Below, in pieces: positions 43,620-53,965 of a stretch of DNA of 64,000 nucleotides. The position numbers and the translations under genes are program-made. The notes under the pieces were generated by a model. It ran no database searches. It saw nothing but the letters and a program-made list of their open reading frames with translations, and had not been told where the DNA came from. This stretch comes from JAHIYU01 sp964476155 (GTDB lineage: Bacteria; Krumholzibacteriota; Krumholzibacteriia; LZORAL124-64-63). The stretch is from assembly GCA_964476155.1 (NCBI GenBank), contig CAYYYS010000005.1, positions 1-64,000 on the forward strand, in the 5' to 3' direction. How positions within the stretch are numbered: the stretch's first letter is position 1; every line of letters starts with the position of its first letter.

Positions 43620-44329
43620 CGTCGGGACCTCCCCCCCTGTCCCTTTTCCACACCGAGGATCAGGCGCATGGCCATGGCCACCACACCCAGGGCGATGCCG
43701 ATCATGATCGCCCGCTGCCCGGCCGTGTTGGGCACCTTCAGGATCCAGAGCGACAGGTCCTCCATGCGCAGGAAGGCGAAAGGCTCCGGGAGCCAGGAGG
43801 TGAGAGACGCGCCGAAGGGGATGCGGCCCATGATCACGATCAGCGCCGAAACCAGCAGGACGGTGGCCTCCAGATTACGGGCCCGGAAAGTCCGGAACGA
43901 GGCTGAAGCGATATAGAAGGCCAGCAGGGCGTAGAGTGTTGCGTGCAATGGGCTGAGGACGGTCTCGAAAATGGCGGTCAACCAGCCGTCGGACGCGGCG
44001 ACGTTGCCCTGCAGCCCCGGCGGCCCGCCCAGCTTGGCCAGTCCCACAACCAGCACGATCACGAAGCTGGCCAACGTCACCAGCGAGTAGCGCCAGTCGC
44101 GCGCGCGGTCGCGGACCTTGCGCCAGTGGGTGCGCATGAGGTTGGCGCCACCCAGGATGAAGGCGAAGACCGCCAGCACGCTGAACCAGACCGAGGCTTG
44201 CTGATCGAAGAAAGCCAGGAAACGGATCGCGGCGGGATCGCTGTCGCCGTCGGGCCGGGTGGCGAAGGCCGATGCGATCAGCAGGAGCGCCACCGCCGAC
44301 AGGATGCTCTGTCCGACTCGTTCACGCAT
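43616..44329 (-). CDS. Polytopic membrane protein of unknown function (module gene 3)
   Basis: A 237-residue inner-membrane protein with about six hydrophobic helices (near 8-24, 45-62, 80-100, 120-142, 152-172 and 207-225) and a basic C-terminus. There is a cytosolic charged loop between helices 2 and 3 (HWRKVRDRARDWR). No transporter or enzyme signature is visible. It starts 4 bp after module gene 2 and overlaps module gene 4. Its size and topology resemble module gene 5 at 42061, so the two may be paired channel-like subunits; this is inference. Confidence 0.75.
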   Translation of the reverse strand: MRERVGQSILSAVALLLIASAFATRPDGDSDPAAIRFLAFFDQQASVWFSVLAVFAFILGGANLMRTHWRKVRDRARDWRYSLVTLASFVIVLVVGLAKLGGPPGLQGNVAASDGWLTAIFETVLSPLHATLYALLAFYIASASFRTFRARNLEATVLLVSALIVIMGRIPFGASLTSWLPEPFAFLRMEDLSLWILKVPNTAGQRAIMIGIALGVVAMAMRLILGVEKGQGGRSRR

Positions 44330-44333
44330 CCCG

Positions 44334-45146
44334 TCACCCGCTCCTGAAGAGGGTGAAGAAGGCGTCGCCGATGCGTGTCAGGAGGTCGAATCCCGTCAAG
44401 TCGGCCAGGGTCACGATCAAGGTGCCGAAGAGAATACAGCCGATGGCCAGACGCTTGCCCATGTCCTGTCCCTGCAGACTCCCGAGCATGGCGGGATCGC
44501 TCTCCAGGGAAGCGCCCGCCGCGAAAAACTCCTCGCCGATGAGCGTATGATCGCAGGCCGCGACGAAGAAGGGCAGTTGCACGGGACTGGCAGTGCCGGC
44601 GATCTGCACGGCGCCCACATGGTAGCCACCCTCGGCCAGCAGCAGCGATTCCGAGGCGAAGAAGCCCATGAAGAGACAGAGACCCGGTTTCTCGCGGGCG
44701 ATCAGGCCGTCGACTCGCGCCACGAAGCCGAGCTGGTCGTCGGATATGTAGGTCACCATCTCGTCGTCCCACAGGTCCTCGCGTCCGGCTTCGACGTAGG
44801 CCCGCCGGCAGATATCACGGGCGCTGTCCATGACCATGCTGCGGCTGGTGGGGACGAAGATCCGACCACCGCGAGCCGCGACTTCGGCAGCGACCGGCCC
44901 GAGCACGGACAGGGCGGCCACGGTCTGCATGTTGTCCAGGTCGCGTACGCCGGGTATGAAGAACACGCTTTTACCGGCATCCACGGCGGTGACGACCGCG
45001 TCCGAAACGGCGTCCAGGGCGGCAAACCGGCGCAACTCCACGACAGCGCCGGACCGGGCACGCCAGATGGACCAGGCGATCAGTCCGGTGAGCAGCACGG
45101 TCAACAGCAGAATATTCCAGCTGTGGAGATCGATATAGGCGCTCAA
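44334..45146 (-). CDS. DUF6754-like membrane-anchored protein (module gene 2)
   Basis: A 270-residue protein with an N-terminal helix (about 9-28), a soluble domain (about 35-225) and a C-terminal helix (about 230-250). The domain resembles DUF6754: FFIPGVRDLDNMQTVAALSVLG, IFVPTSRSMVMDSAR, CLFMGFFASESLLLAEGG, and VGAVQIAGTASPVQLPFF are the segments I recognise, though no biochemical function is known for the family. The start is TTG in an overlap with the upstream 122-residue gene. The recurrent glycine/serine-rich turns suggest a Rossmann-like or receptor-type fold. Confidence 0.75.
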   Translation of the reverse strand: MSAYIDLHSWNILLLTVLLTGLIAWSIWRARSGAVVELRRFAALDAVSDAVVTAVDAGKSVFFIPGVRDLDNMQTVAALSVLGPVAAEVAARGGRIFVPTSRSMVMDSARDICRRAYVEAGREDLWDDEMVTYISDDQLGFVARVDGLIAREKPGLCLFMGFFASESLLLAEGGYHVGAVQIAGTASPVQLPFFVAACDHTLIGEEFFAAGASLESDPAMLGSLQGQDMGKRLAIGCILFGTLIVTLADLTGFDLLTRIGDAFFTLFRSG

Positions 45147-45507
45147 GACTGCGCGCCCTCACGCGTGTCGTCCGTTTCCAGGTGGCTCAGGAAACGGTCG
45201 AGATTCGCTCGATCCTCGAGAATACGGGCGAGACGCGTCGCGCCCTCGCCGGAGACGAGAACATCGAGCAGGGGCGCAGCCACATGGAGCGCCTGGGAGC
45301 CGAGAAACGAGAGGGGACGAATACTGGCCAACCACAGGATCGCCGATGTGGCCAGTCCCGCACGCTTCAGGCGACTCGCCAGGGTTTCCAGGAAATGATC
45401 GTCCGCGGGTGAAAGGGCCGACGAGGCGAAGGGTTCCCCGCCCGCCCGCACCGCTTGCGCGTGCGACCGGGCGCGCCGCTTGTCGTCGACACTGCGAACG
45501 GCAGGAC

Positions 45508-45511
<4 letters not shown>
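45143..45511 (-). CDS. Small protein of unknown function (module gene 1)
   Basis: A 122-residue protein with a basic, disordered N-terminus (about 1-35), followed by amphipathic and partly hydrophobic helices (AGLATSAILWLASIRPLSFLG, LHVAAPLLDVLV). It could associate with the membrane without spanning it fully. The ATG overlaps the acyl-CoA dehydrogenase stop (ATGA) and the stop overlaps module gene 2, so it bridges the two. I recognise no family. Two overlaps and a frame with no stop support it as real. Confidence 0.65.
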
Positions 45512-47166
<1,655 letters not shown>

Positions 47167-47196
47167 GTCTCTGTCTCCTGTGTTTTCGCTTGGCGT

Positions 47197-48135
47197 CTAT
47201 TTGAACATCAAGTCGGGGTCGAATGATATACGACCGTCGCCGATATGCACGCAATGTCCACCGACACGGATGGACACGGCCTTGCCGGACTCGACGTCCG
47301 CATCAACGAACAGACGGCTGGGACGGCCCATCTCCAATCCCTGTTCGCAGACAATACGGGCCTGTTTGCCCGCGGGGACAAGTCGATGCTTGATCATGTA
47401 GGCGATCAGGGCGCCGACCGCGCTGCCGGTCGCCGCATCCTCGGGAATGCCGAAGCTCGAAGCGAACATACGACAATGCACGTCGACATTCTCGCTCACG
47501 GTTTCGCACGTGAAGACGAAGAGGTCGCCGAAGCCGAGATCCTTGGCGATTTCCCCGGCGCCGGCCGGGCTCGGCTTGATACGCCGTACGGTCTCGAGCA
47601 GGGCCAACGGAACGATGTGTATGGGCAAGCCGGCCGAGACGATTTCACAGGGCATGCCGGTGATGGCTATGTCCTGTTCCGAGAGGCCAAGCGCGCGCGC
47701 CACCTTCCCCCGCTGATAGTACTGTCCGATGAAGTCCGCCGGCTCATGAGCCATGCTGTACAGGGTGTCGCCGTTCTCGGCCTTGATGGCGACCGGATGA
47801 AAGCCGGTCTCTGTCTGCCATGTGAACGTGGTCTCGGACCCGTTGCGGACCACGAGCCCCCGGCTGTCGAGGGCGCCGGTCGCACCAACGACAGAAAGTC
47901 CGGACAGGGGGACCTCGGCGGACGGCGTGAAGATGCGCAGCCGGGCCTGGCTGCAGGGAGGCTCGGCGCCGATGACGAAAGCCGTTTCGGGCGTGCCCAT
48001 CTCGCCGGCGATGGTCTGCATCACACTGGACTCCAGGCCCGCGCCGTCGGGGAACAACGTGAGCCGGCTGCCCCCGAACGGGGTCCGGGTAAAGACGTCC
48101 ATCAACATGTAGTCGCGCTCGACCAAGATCAACAC
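47197..48135 (-). CDS. PhzF-family isomerase/epimerase-like protein lacking the usual active-site histidine
   Basis: A 312-residue cytosolic protein of the PhzF / diaminopimelate-epimerase fold: N-terminal DVFTRTPFGGSRLTLF, the catalytic-type Glu50 in GTPETAFVIG, and the C-terminal DAATGSAVGALIAYM. The motif that normally reads GH(P/A)T carries Leu80 (VPLSGLSVVGAT), so the histidine thought to take part in catalysis is lost. The protein may be an inactive or altered homologue. The reaction is unknown. The start is uncertain: a GTG at 48135 and a TTG at 48132 lie very close to GAGG. It lies 30 bp before the acyl-CoA dehydrogenase. Confidence 0.78.
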   Translation of the reverse strand: MLILVERDYMLMDVFTRTPFGGSRLTLFPDGAGLESSVMQTIAGEMGTPETAFVIGAEPPCSQARLRIFTPSAEVPLSGLSVVGATGALDSRGLVVRNGSETTFTWQTETGFHPVAIKAENGDTLYSMAHEPADFIGQYYQRGKVARALGLSEQDIAITGMPCEIVSAGLPIHIVPLALLETVRRIKPSPAGAGEIAKDLGFGDLFVFTCETVSENVDVHCRMFASSFGIPEDAATGSAVGALIAYMIKHRLVPAGKQARIVCEQGLEMGRPSRLFVDADVESGKAVSIRVGGHCVHIGDGRISFDPDLMFK

Positions 48136-48231
48136 ACCTCGTCGTTATGGGGTGAGCCGGCCGGATCGCCGGATGGTGAGCAGATGTTAGCCGCTGCCAG
48201 CGGTCAGATCAAGTGGTTACAAGCAGAGATT

Positions 48232-48606
48232 TCAGACGGTCAGGATGACCACGGCCATGGCATGTTCGCGCTCGTGGCTCAGACTCAGCAACGCCCCGGC
48301 GGCGCCTGTGGCGTCGAAGGCGATCTTGGCCTGGCCGTGCAACTTGAGTTCGGGGACGGCGGTGTTTCCGCGAACTACTTCGACATCGCGATAGGGCACA
48401 CCGGTGGCGGCCTCGCCCAGGGCCTTCACGAAAGCCTCCTTGGCCGCCCAGCGTGACGCCAGGGTCTCCGCGGCACGGGAGCCCCGCGATTCGGCCAGGG
48501 TGAGTTCGTCCGGTCGAAAACAGCGTTTCAGGAAACGGTCGCCGTGCTTGTCGGCGACTGCGACGATGCGCGCCACCGAAACGATATCGCACCCTACCGC
48601 CAGCAT
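48232..48606 (-). CDS. acpS: Holo-[acyl-carrier-protein] synthase AcpS
   Basis: Transfers 4'-phosphopantetheine from CoA to apo-ACP, needed for fatty-acid and lipid A synthesis. The 124-residue protein has the Mg/CoA-binding GCDIVSVARI (Asp7), the helix ASRWAAKEAFVKALG with the metal-binding glutamate, and the closing LSLSHEREHAMAVVI. The ATG at 48606 shares its first base with the stop of the upstream phosphoglycosyl transferase. The frame continues upstream, but that is a shadow. It is the usual size for bacterial AcpS (about 125). Confidence 0.93.
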   Translation of the reverse strand: MLAVGCDIVSVARIVAVADKHGDRFLKRCFRPDELTLAESRGSRAAETLASRWAAKEAFVKALGEAATGVPYRDVEVVRGNTAVPELKLHGQAKIAFDATGAAGALLSLSHEREHAMAVVILTV

Positions 48607-49307
48607 CAGTAGGCTCCCTTGCGCTCGATAACCGCCGGTATGGTCCGGCTCAGGATCCACATGTCGAAGCGGAAGCTGCGCTGGCGAACGTAGACCAGAT
48701 CCAGTGCCATCCATTCGGTGAAGTCCAATTGGCTGCGACCCGAGACCTGCCACAGACAGGTCAACCCCGGCTTGACCAACAGACGTCTCGCCTGGGCCGG
48801 CGTATACTCGGCCACTTCGCCGGGGATCTGGGGCCGTGGTCCGACAATGGACATGTCGCCGCGCAGTACATTGAAGAGCTGGGGAAACTCGTCGAGGCTG
48901 CTTCTGCGAATAAAGCGCCCCACGCCGGTGATGCGGGGGTCGTCCTCAATCTTGAAGGCCGCGCCACTCGCCTCGTTCAGGTGACCGAGTTCCCTCTTTC
49001 GGACCTCGGCATTCAGTTCCATGGAGCGGAATTTGAAGCAGTTGAAGGTCCGGCCCCGGAAGCCCACGCGCTTCTGTTTGAAGAGGACGGGACCCGGCGA
49101 GTCCATCTTGATCATCAGGATCAGAAAGGGCAGCAACGGCAGGATCAGCATCAGACCGACCAGGGCGCCGCCGATATCGATACAACGCTTGATCAACAGG
49201 TACAGACGGGAATTGATGGGCACCGGGCCGTTCTCGTCTGCCGCGATGAAAGCTTCAAAGCCTCCGTCGGCTGCAAATACGTCGCTTGGAGTGTGGGGAG
49301 CGTTCAA
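48606..49307 (-). CDS. Undecaprenyl-phosphate phosphoglycosyl transferase (monotopic PGT)
   Basis: Initiates surface-glycan assembly by transferring a phospho-sugar to undecaprenyl phosphate at the inner membrane. The 233 residues contain a hydrophobic re-entrant helix (about 40-67), the conserved PGPVLFKQKRVG, and the catalytic Asp139-Glu140 dyad in RRSSLDEFPQLFNVLRGDMS, then GPRPQIP. There is no N-terminal polytopic domain, so it is the small PglC/WbaP-catalytic type. Sugar specificity is not predictable. The start is TTG, eight bases after GGAGGAG, overlapping the GT39 stop. Its neighbours make a polysaccharide or O-antigen role likely. Confidence 0.9.
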   Translation of the reverse strand: MNAPHTPSDVFAADGGFEAFIAADENGPVPINSRLYLLIKRCIDIGGALVGLMLILPLLPFLILMIKMDSPGPVLFKQKRVGFRGRTFNCFKFRSMELNAEVRKRELGHLNEASGAAFKIEDDPRITGVGRFIRRSSLDEFPQLFNVLRGDMSIVGPRPQIPGEVAEYTPAQARRLLVKPGLTCLWQVSGRSQLDFTEWMALDLVYVRQRSFRFDMWILSRTIPAVIERKGAY

Positions 49308-50920
49308 GGCGTAGTCTCCTCCCCGGGTGTGCCGGTTTCGGTTGCGGACTTGGTGAGACCCGTCACGTGCAGCAAGTGCACGCCGGGAAACTCCCGATGG
49401 ACGCCGGCGATTCCATTGGCCAGAAACGCCTGCTCCAGATGATGTCCGGGATCCAGGGACTCGCTACGGCTGAGAACCAGCCAGGCGCCGTTGGCCCCCG
49501 CCACGCGCTCGTCGATCAGGGACCGTGCGGTCGCAGCGTCCGGTATGTGCGGGCTGTCCCAGAAATCCTTCACCTCGCCCGTCCCTCGATAGTAGAACTC
49601 GAAAATATTGGTCACCACCGGCACCAGAACCACATCACCGACGGCTTCCCGGGCCTGGATCCACTCGGCAGCGGCGCGGACATCGTCGCGCGCGTAGCGG
49701 TCATTCAAATGGTAGTTCCCCGTCGCCCATACGGTCAAGGCGAGCCATGCCAACCCGAGCACGACCGCCGGTCGTGCGGAGAGCCGGCGCAACCCCACGG
49801 CCGCCACGAAAACAAGCAGGGGCATCAGGGCCGACAGGTAGCGCGGCGTGAAGGTCTTGATATCCGCCAGGCGCAACACGGTGAGGATCAACACGGGCAC
49901 CACGATCCACACGAGCACCGATGCGCGCACCCACCACCACAACCTGGCCAGTCCAGCCAGGAGTAGCGCCCCGACGATCAGCCCGGCCGGAGCGAGGATG
50001 GGTAAACTCGCTTTCAGCAGGTTGAGACGGTCCGGTTGATGAAGTTCGGTGAGAGTCGGCCCCAGGGTGAAACCGTAGAAAAAGGCGAACAGGGTGAAGG
50101 GGTAGGCCCACACATTCAGACTCGAGTTGCCGGCGGGCTGGAGACCGCCCCCCCCATCGGGCGCCAAGCGCCCCACGTACCAGTAACCCGTGGCTTCCAG
50201 CAGCCAAGGCACCGAGATCAGGCCCACGATCCCGAAAGCCGCCAGCCAGGGACGCCAACGGTAGTTCGACCAGGGCCGCGCAAAGAGCAGGACACCCAAT
50301 CCCTGCGCAACGAAGAGGAACAGGGCCGACATGTTGCTCAGCACCGCGAGGCCCGCCAGGAGTCCGTAGGCCACGGCGCGACGATAGGTGGCGCCGTGGA
50401 TCATCATGCGCACCAGCAGGATGGTCGCCGCAAGCGCGAAGAAGATCAGGAAGGAATAGCCGCGCGCCTCCTGGCAATACCACAGGTGGAAAGGATTGAC
50501 CGCCAGCAGAAGCGCCGCCCACCGTCCACTGCGGGGGTCGTCGAGTTCGATACCCAGGCGCAGCATCAGGGGGATCGTCGCAATGCCGGTCAACGCCGCC
50601 GGCAGGCGCATCAGGAATTCCGACGCGTTGTCGCGGATCAGGGGCCACAGCGCCGCCATATAGAGGGGCCCCTGGATGTTGTCGCGGAACTGCTCCCAGA
50701 AGCCGTGACCGGGACCGGGATTGACCATGCCCCAGGTGAGGTGTTCGTCGATCCACATGGGTGCGGTGCCGAGGTTGAACAGGCGCAGGACCGCGGCCAA
50801 CATCATGACGACGGTTACAAAGGCCCAGTCGCTCCGTTCATCCGCCGCTGCGCCGAGAGCGGTCACTCGCCGCCAGGGGGATCTGTCGTCCGCGTCGAAC
50901 AGTCCGGGACCGGATACCAT
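49304..50920 (-). CDS. GT39-type (ArnT/PMT-like) membrane glycosyltransferase
   Basis: A 538-residue multi-spanning enzyme with about ten or more hydrophobic helices. The first extracytoplasmic loop carries the catalytic-type Asp58-Glu59 in MWIDEHLTW, the hallmark of polyprenyl-phosphate-sugar-dependent transferases of the GT-C fold. It uses a lipid-linked sugar to modify a lipid or protein outside the cytoplasm. ATG at 50920 follows GGGGAG and is 1 bp after the DUF3108 stop; the frame extends upstream but in a shadow of that gene. The C-terminal half is hydrophilic (about 400-538). Confidence 0.85.
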   Translation of the reverse strand: MVSGPGLFDADDRSPWRRVTALGAAADERSDWAFVTVVMMLAAVLRLFNLGTAPMWIDEHLTWGMVNPGPGHGFWEQFRDNIQGPLYMAALWPLIRDNASEFLMRLPAALTGIATIPLMLRLGIELDDPRSGRWAALLLAVNPFHLWYCQEARGYSFLIFFALAATILLVRMMIHGATYRRAVAYGLLAGLAVLSNMSALFLFVAQGLGVLLFARPWSNYRWRPWLAAFGIVGLISVPWLLEATGYWYVGRLAPDGGGGLQPAGNSSLNVWAYPFTLFAFFYGFTLGPTLTELHQPDRLNLLKASLPILAPAGLIVGALLLAGLARLWWWVRASVLVWIVVPVLILTVLRLADIKTFTPRYLSALMPLLVFVAAVGLRRLSARPAVVLGLAWLALTVWATGNYHLNDRYARDDVRAAAEWIQAREAVGDVVLVPVVTNIFEFYYRGTGEVKDFWDSPHIPDAATARSLIDERVAGANGAWLVLSRSESLDPGHHLEQAFLANGIAGVHREFPGVHLLHVTGLTKSATETGTPGEETTP

Positions 50921-50921
50921 G

Positions 50922-51731
50922 TCATCTCTCCCCGTCCGTGTGCTCACCCAGAACAAATGATTTCAGCGAGGCATCGATGGCTCCCACCTTGACCTTGGTT
51001 TTCATCAGAACCGGCAGACGCCGTGGGTCGGCCGTTAGCCAGATGGTCAGCTTGCCCTCGAACTGGAAGAGTCCCTCCCCCAGTATGATCGGCTCGACCT
51101 TGTAGCAGTCGAAAGTACCCGCAGGAACCGTGATCGTCTCGCGGCCGTGCACCTTCACTTCGAGGTCGTAGTTCTTGTGGGAGCTGTGCGTGTGGATGAA
51201 AGTGCTGTTGCCCGGTTTCAGGTCAAGAGTACGCACGAAGTAGAAGGCCGACAAGATGTCGTGTACGCCGGGCTCGATTTCCAGGTCGCGTCCATCGGCG
51301 TAACGGGCCAGTCCCGCATCGTGATCGAAACGTATGGCGATGTTCCTGCGATAGTCGCCTTCGCGCAGACGCTTGCTGAAATAGCGGGAGCACAGGGTCG
51401 CCCTGTCGATGTGCGAGACCACCTTGTCACGCACCATGTAAAAGGCCGAGAACACACGGTTCGATCGCGCCTTGCTCTCCACACGATAGCAGTCCCACCC
51501 ACCGGAAACGAGTATATCACGCACTTCGAGGGAAGCCTCGCCGGCGTTGATGGGGCCGTAATCGATGGAAAACGTCAGCAGCTCACCGGGTGCGTAAGGC
51601 ACTGGCGCATAGGTCGGTTTCGAGTCATGTGCGGTTGAATCCGAATCAGAATTCGCAGGCGCAGCGAGAACGACACAAGCGCATACGGCCAAGAGTCCCA
51701 CCAGAACGACGTGCTTGAAAAAACGATTCAT
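50922..51731 (-). CDS. DUF3108 domain protein, exported
   Basis: A 269-residue protein with a signal peptide (about 1-24) and a DUF3108 domain (about 45-260): VPYAPGELLTFSIDYGPINAG at the start of the beta-rich domain and YKVEPIILGEGLFQFEGKLTIW toward its end. DUF3108 members are beta-barrel-like periplasmic proteins of unknown function, frequent in envelope gene clusters. It lies between the GT9 genes and the GT39-type gene, 12 bp from the GT9 stop. A role in handling a lipid or glycan outside the cytoplasm is plausible but not shown. Confidence 0.85.
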   Translation of the reverse strand: MNRFFKHVVLVGLLAVCACVVLAAPANSDSDSTAHDSKPTYAPVPYAPGELLTFSIDYGPINAGEASLEVRDILVSGGWDCYRVESKARSNRVFSAFYMVRDKVVSHIDRATLCSRYFSKRLREGDYRRNIAIRFDHDAGLARYADGRDLEIEPGVHDILSAFYFVRTLDLKPGNSTFIHTHSSHKNYDLEVKVHGRETITVPAGTFDCYKVEPIILGEGLFQFEGKLTIWLTADPRRLPVLMKTKVKVGAIDASLKSFVLGEHTDGER

Positions 51732-51743
51732 TAAATAATCCGA

Positions 51744-52814
51744 TCACCTGTCAGTCGGGTCAACCGGTACCGTCCTATCCAATACCGAGCGCACGGCCTC
51801 ACCGACCGCAGTTGCCGAGAGATTCGTCAGGCAAGGATGATCGGGAAGCGGGCAATGCGTCAAATCACAGGGCGAACAGGACTCGCCCGTCCGCACCGCA
51901 ACATGCAAAGGGTGTTCCTGGTTCCAACCGGCCGGGTCGGTCGGGCCGTAGAGTGTGACCGTCGGCACGCCCATCTCTGCGGCGAGGTGCCGGGGGCCGG
52001 TGTCGGTGGCGACCAGCAAATCCAGACGCGCGACGAGATCCGCCAGTTCGCGCAGGTCTGTGGATGGCGCGCAGGCGAGATCGGGAACGTCGACCAGCAG
52101 GGGGTTCAGGTAAGCCTCTTCACCGGGACCGGGGATCAGCACCAGATCGATGCCGTCGTCGATCAGCTGGCGCGCCAGTCGAGCCGCCTCGGTCATGGAC
52201 CAGGCCTTGGCGGGCCAGGTCGCGCTGAGAATCAACCCGACGGTCGGTCGTGGGCCGGTGGGCCGCTGCGATATCCAGGTCGAATACGCCGCTCCCAGGT
52301 CCGTATCCGCCACCGTTGATCCCGCTCCGGGTCGCCAGGGCTTTGAATCGAGTCCCAGAGCGCGCAAGGGATCCACGAAACTCTCTCCGGCGAATTGACG
52401 GATCCGGCTTCGCGCTCCCCCGAGGCGCGGCACCCGCACATTGTACGCCCAACTTCGCCAGCGCAGATCATAACCCACGCGCCAACGCGCACCGCTCAGG
52501 GCGGTCCAAAGGGCGGTCTGGGGTGTACTCAGATAGTCGATCACCAGATCGTAACGCCGACGACGGAGCTCACGGATCCAGCGAATCGTGTGCGAGCGGT
52601 CGCGACCGTCCCAGGTCAGTATCTCGATTCCGGCCACGGATGTGAAAAGGGGCGACAGGGCCCGGTCGACAACCAGATCGACTTGCGCGCACGGCAGGGC
52701 GTCCCGCAAAGCCAGGACCGCGGGCAGGCTGACTATGGCATCGCCGAGAGCGCGCCGTCGGATGACCAGCACACGGCGCAGGGACGCCAGCGGGACTGGG
52801 GCAGTCCGCGTCAC
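51744..52814 (-). CDS. GT9 family glycosyltransferase (heptosyltransferase-like) 1
   Basis: A 356-residue GT-B enzyme of the ADP-heptose transferase family (GT9). The N-terminus RRVLVIRRRALGDAIVSLPAV matches the GT9 acceptor-domain start. The C-terminal half has the GT9 nucleotide-sugar site VATDTGPRHLAAEMGVPTVTLYGPTDP. A cysteine-rich loop CSPCDLTHCPLPDHPC (about 325-340) resembles those seen in the two neighbouring GT9 proteins. It is cytosolic or membrane-peripheral. The start is GTG in a GTGA overlap with the previous gene. Which heptose linkage it makes cannot be told. Confidence 0.88.
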   Translation of the reverse strand: MTRTAPVPLASLRRVLVIRRRALGDAIVSLPAVLALRDALPCAQVDLVVDRALSPLFTSVAGIEILTWDGRDRSHTIRWIRELRRRRYDLVIDYLSTPQTALWTALSGARWRVGYDLRWRSWAYNVRVPRLGGARSRIRQFAGESFVDPLRALGLDSKPWRPGAGSTVADTDLGAAYSTWISQRPTGPRPTVGLILSATWPAKAWSMTEAARLARQLIDDGIDLVLIPGPGEEAYLNPLLVDVPDLACAPSTDLRELADLVARLDLLVATDTGPRHLAAEMGVPTVTLYGPTDPAGWNQEHPLHVAVRTGESCSPCDLTHCPLPDHPCLTNLSATAVGEAVRSVLDRTVPVDPTDR

Positions 52815-53965
52815 GTCTCACCGCCTGTGTCTTGGGCGAGCATCGCCACCGTTTCCGCGACCCTGGATACGTCTAGGGCGGGCATGCAGATGTGCTCGCC
52901 ACATTCGTTCAGATCACAGGGGTGACAGTGTGGACGGGCACAGAGACACCGATAGGGTCCGAACGATTCGTAGGGGAACCAGAGCTCGGGGTCGGTCGGT
53001 CCCAGCAAAGCCACCGTCGGTCTCTGCAGGGCCACGGCGGCGTGCATGAGTCCCCCGTCCACGGTGACCACGCGTCCGCTGGCGGCCAGGAGGGTCAGGA
53101 CGTCGCCGAGAGCCAGGGCCGGCAGGACGCCGCCACGGTCCAGGCCCACACCCGCAAACGCGTCACGGTAGGCGTCCCCTCCCACCGGCGGCATGACCAT
53201 GACGACGGGACCGAGACCGGCTCCCGCGAGTTCCGCGGCCAGGGCTCCCCAACGGTCAGGCGCCCAGGCCTTGCTCGGCCAGGTGGCGCCGGGGATCAGG
53301 AGTGTGCCGATACGGTTGTCCGGAAGCCCCATGTCTTCCAAGGCCGCACGCGCCCGGTCGCTCACGAAGGGAACCGAGAGTCGCGGGGCCAGGCCCGCGG
53401 GGAATTCGGTCGTGAACCACTCGATGAAAGACAGGCCCGTGGGTTCGTGCACTAGGGGCGCGAGGCGTCCCAGATGATCACCCAGTCCCCCGGGCACGGC
53501 ATGTCTGAAGTGGGGCGCCTCGGCTGCACTGGGTGCCTCGGTCGGATGGGTGAAGAGTCGTCGACGGGATCCGCGCGTTCCCCCGATGCGAAACCGCGAA
53601 CCTGACAAGCGCATGAACCAGGCGCTGCGCGGATTGAAGAACAGATCGACGCACAGATCGTAGTGTTGTCGGCGAACGTCCAGGAGCAGGGGCCAGAACC
53701 GTCGGCCGCGGATCGGATCGAACGTGACGCGTGCCGCCGTGTCGCCACCGCGACGATGGCTCTCAAGCAAATGGACCCGATCGAGATTTTGTTGCGCGAA
53801 GAGCAACGGAGCACCGGCGATCTCGCCGAGAAAGCCGATCTCCACCGAGGGGTCGCCGTGCTTGAGGGCGTCCGGTACGACGGACGACATGACGATGTCG
53901 CCCAGGTAGCGCAGGCGTGAAACCAGTATCGAGCGTAACGGTTCACCTTCCAGGGTCCAGCTCAT
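52811..53965 (-). CDS. GT9 family glycosyltransferase (heptosyltransferase-like) 2
   Basis: A 384-residue GT9 enzyme. RYLGDIVMSSVVPDALKHG near the start is the acceptor-domain motif, and the donor-site text RVVTVDGGLMHAAVALQRPTVALLGPTDPELW is typical, with the expected D-G-G-L-M-H order. It carries its own cysteine-rich loop (CLCARPHCHPCDLNEC, about 344-360). The ATG overlaps the stop of the GT9-GmhB gene (ATGA). Together with genes 1 and 3 it likely builds a heptose-containing core or similar surface glycan. Confidence 0.88.
   Translation of the reverse strand: MSWTLEGEPLRSILVSRLRYLGDIVMSSVVPDALKHGDPSVEIGFLGEIAGAPLLFAQQNLDRVHLLESHRRGGDTAARVTFDPIRGRRFWPLLLDVRRQHYDLCVDLFFNPRSAWFMRLSGSRFRIGGTRGSRRRLFTHPTEAPSAAEAPHFRHAVPGGLGDHLGRLAPLVHEPTGLSFIEWFTTEFPAGLAPRLSVPFVSDRARAALEDMGLPDNRIGTLLIPGATWPSKAWAPDRWGALAAELAGAGLGPVVMVMPPVGGDAYRDAFAGVGLDRGGVLPALALGDVLTLLAASGRVVTVDGGLMHAAVALQRPTVALLGPTDPELWFPYESFGPYRCLCARPHCHPCDLNECGEHICMPALDVSRVAETVAMLAQDTGGET

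Noticed and set aside
48136..48231. Terminator in the acpS-PhzF gap
   Set aside because: Only short imperfect stems without a U tract are visible, too weak to list.
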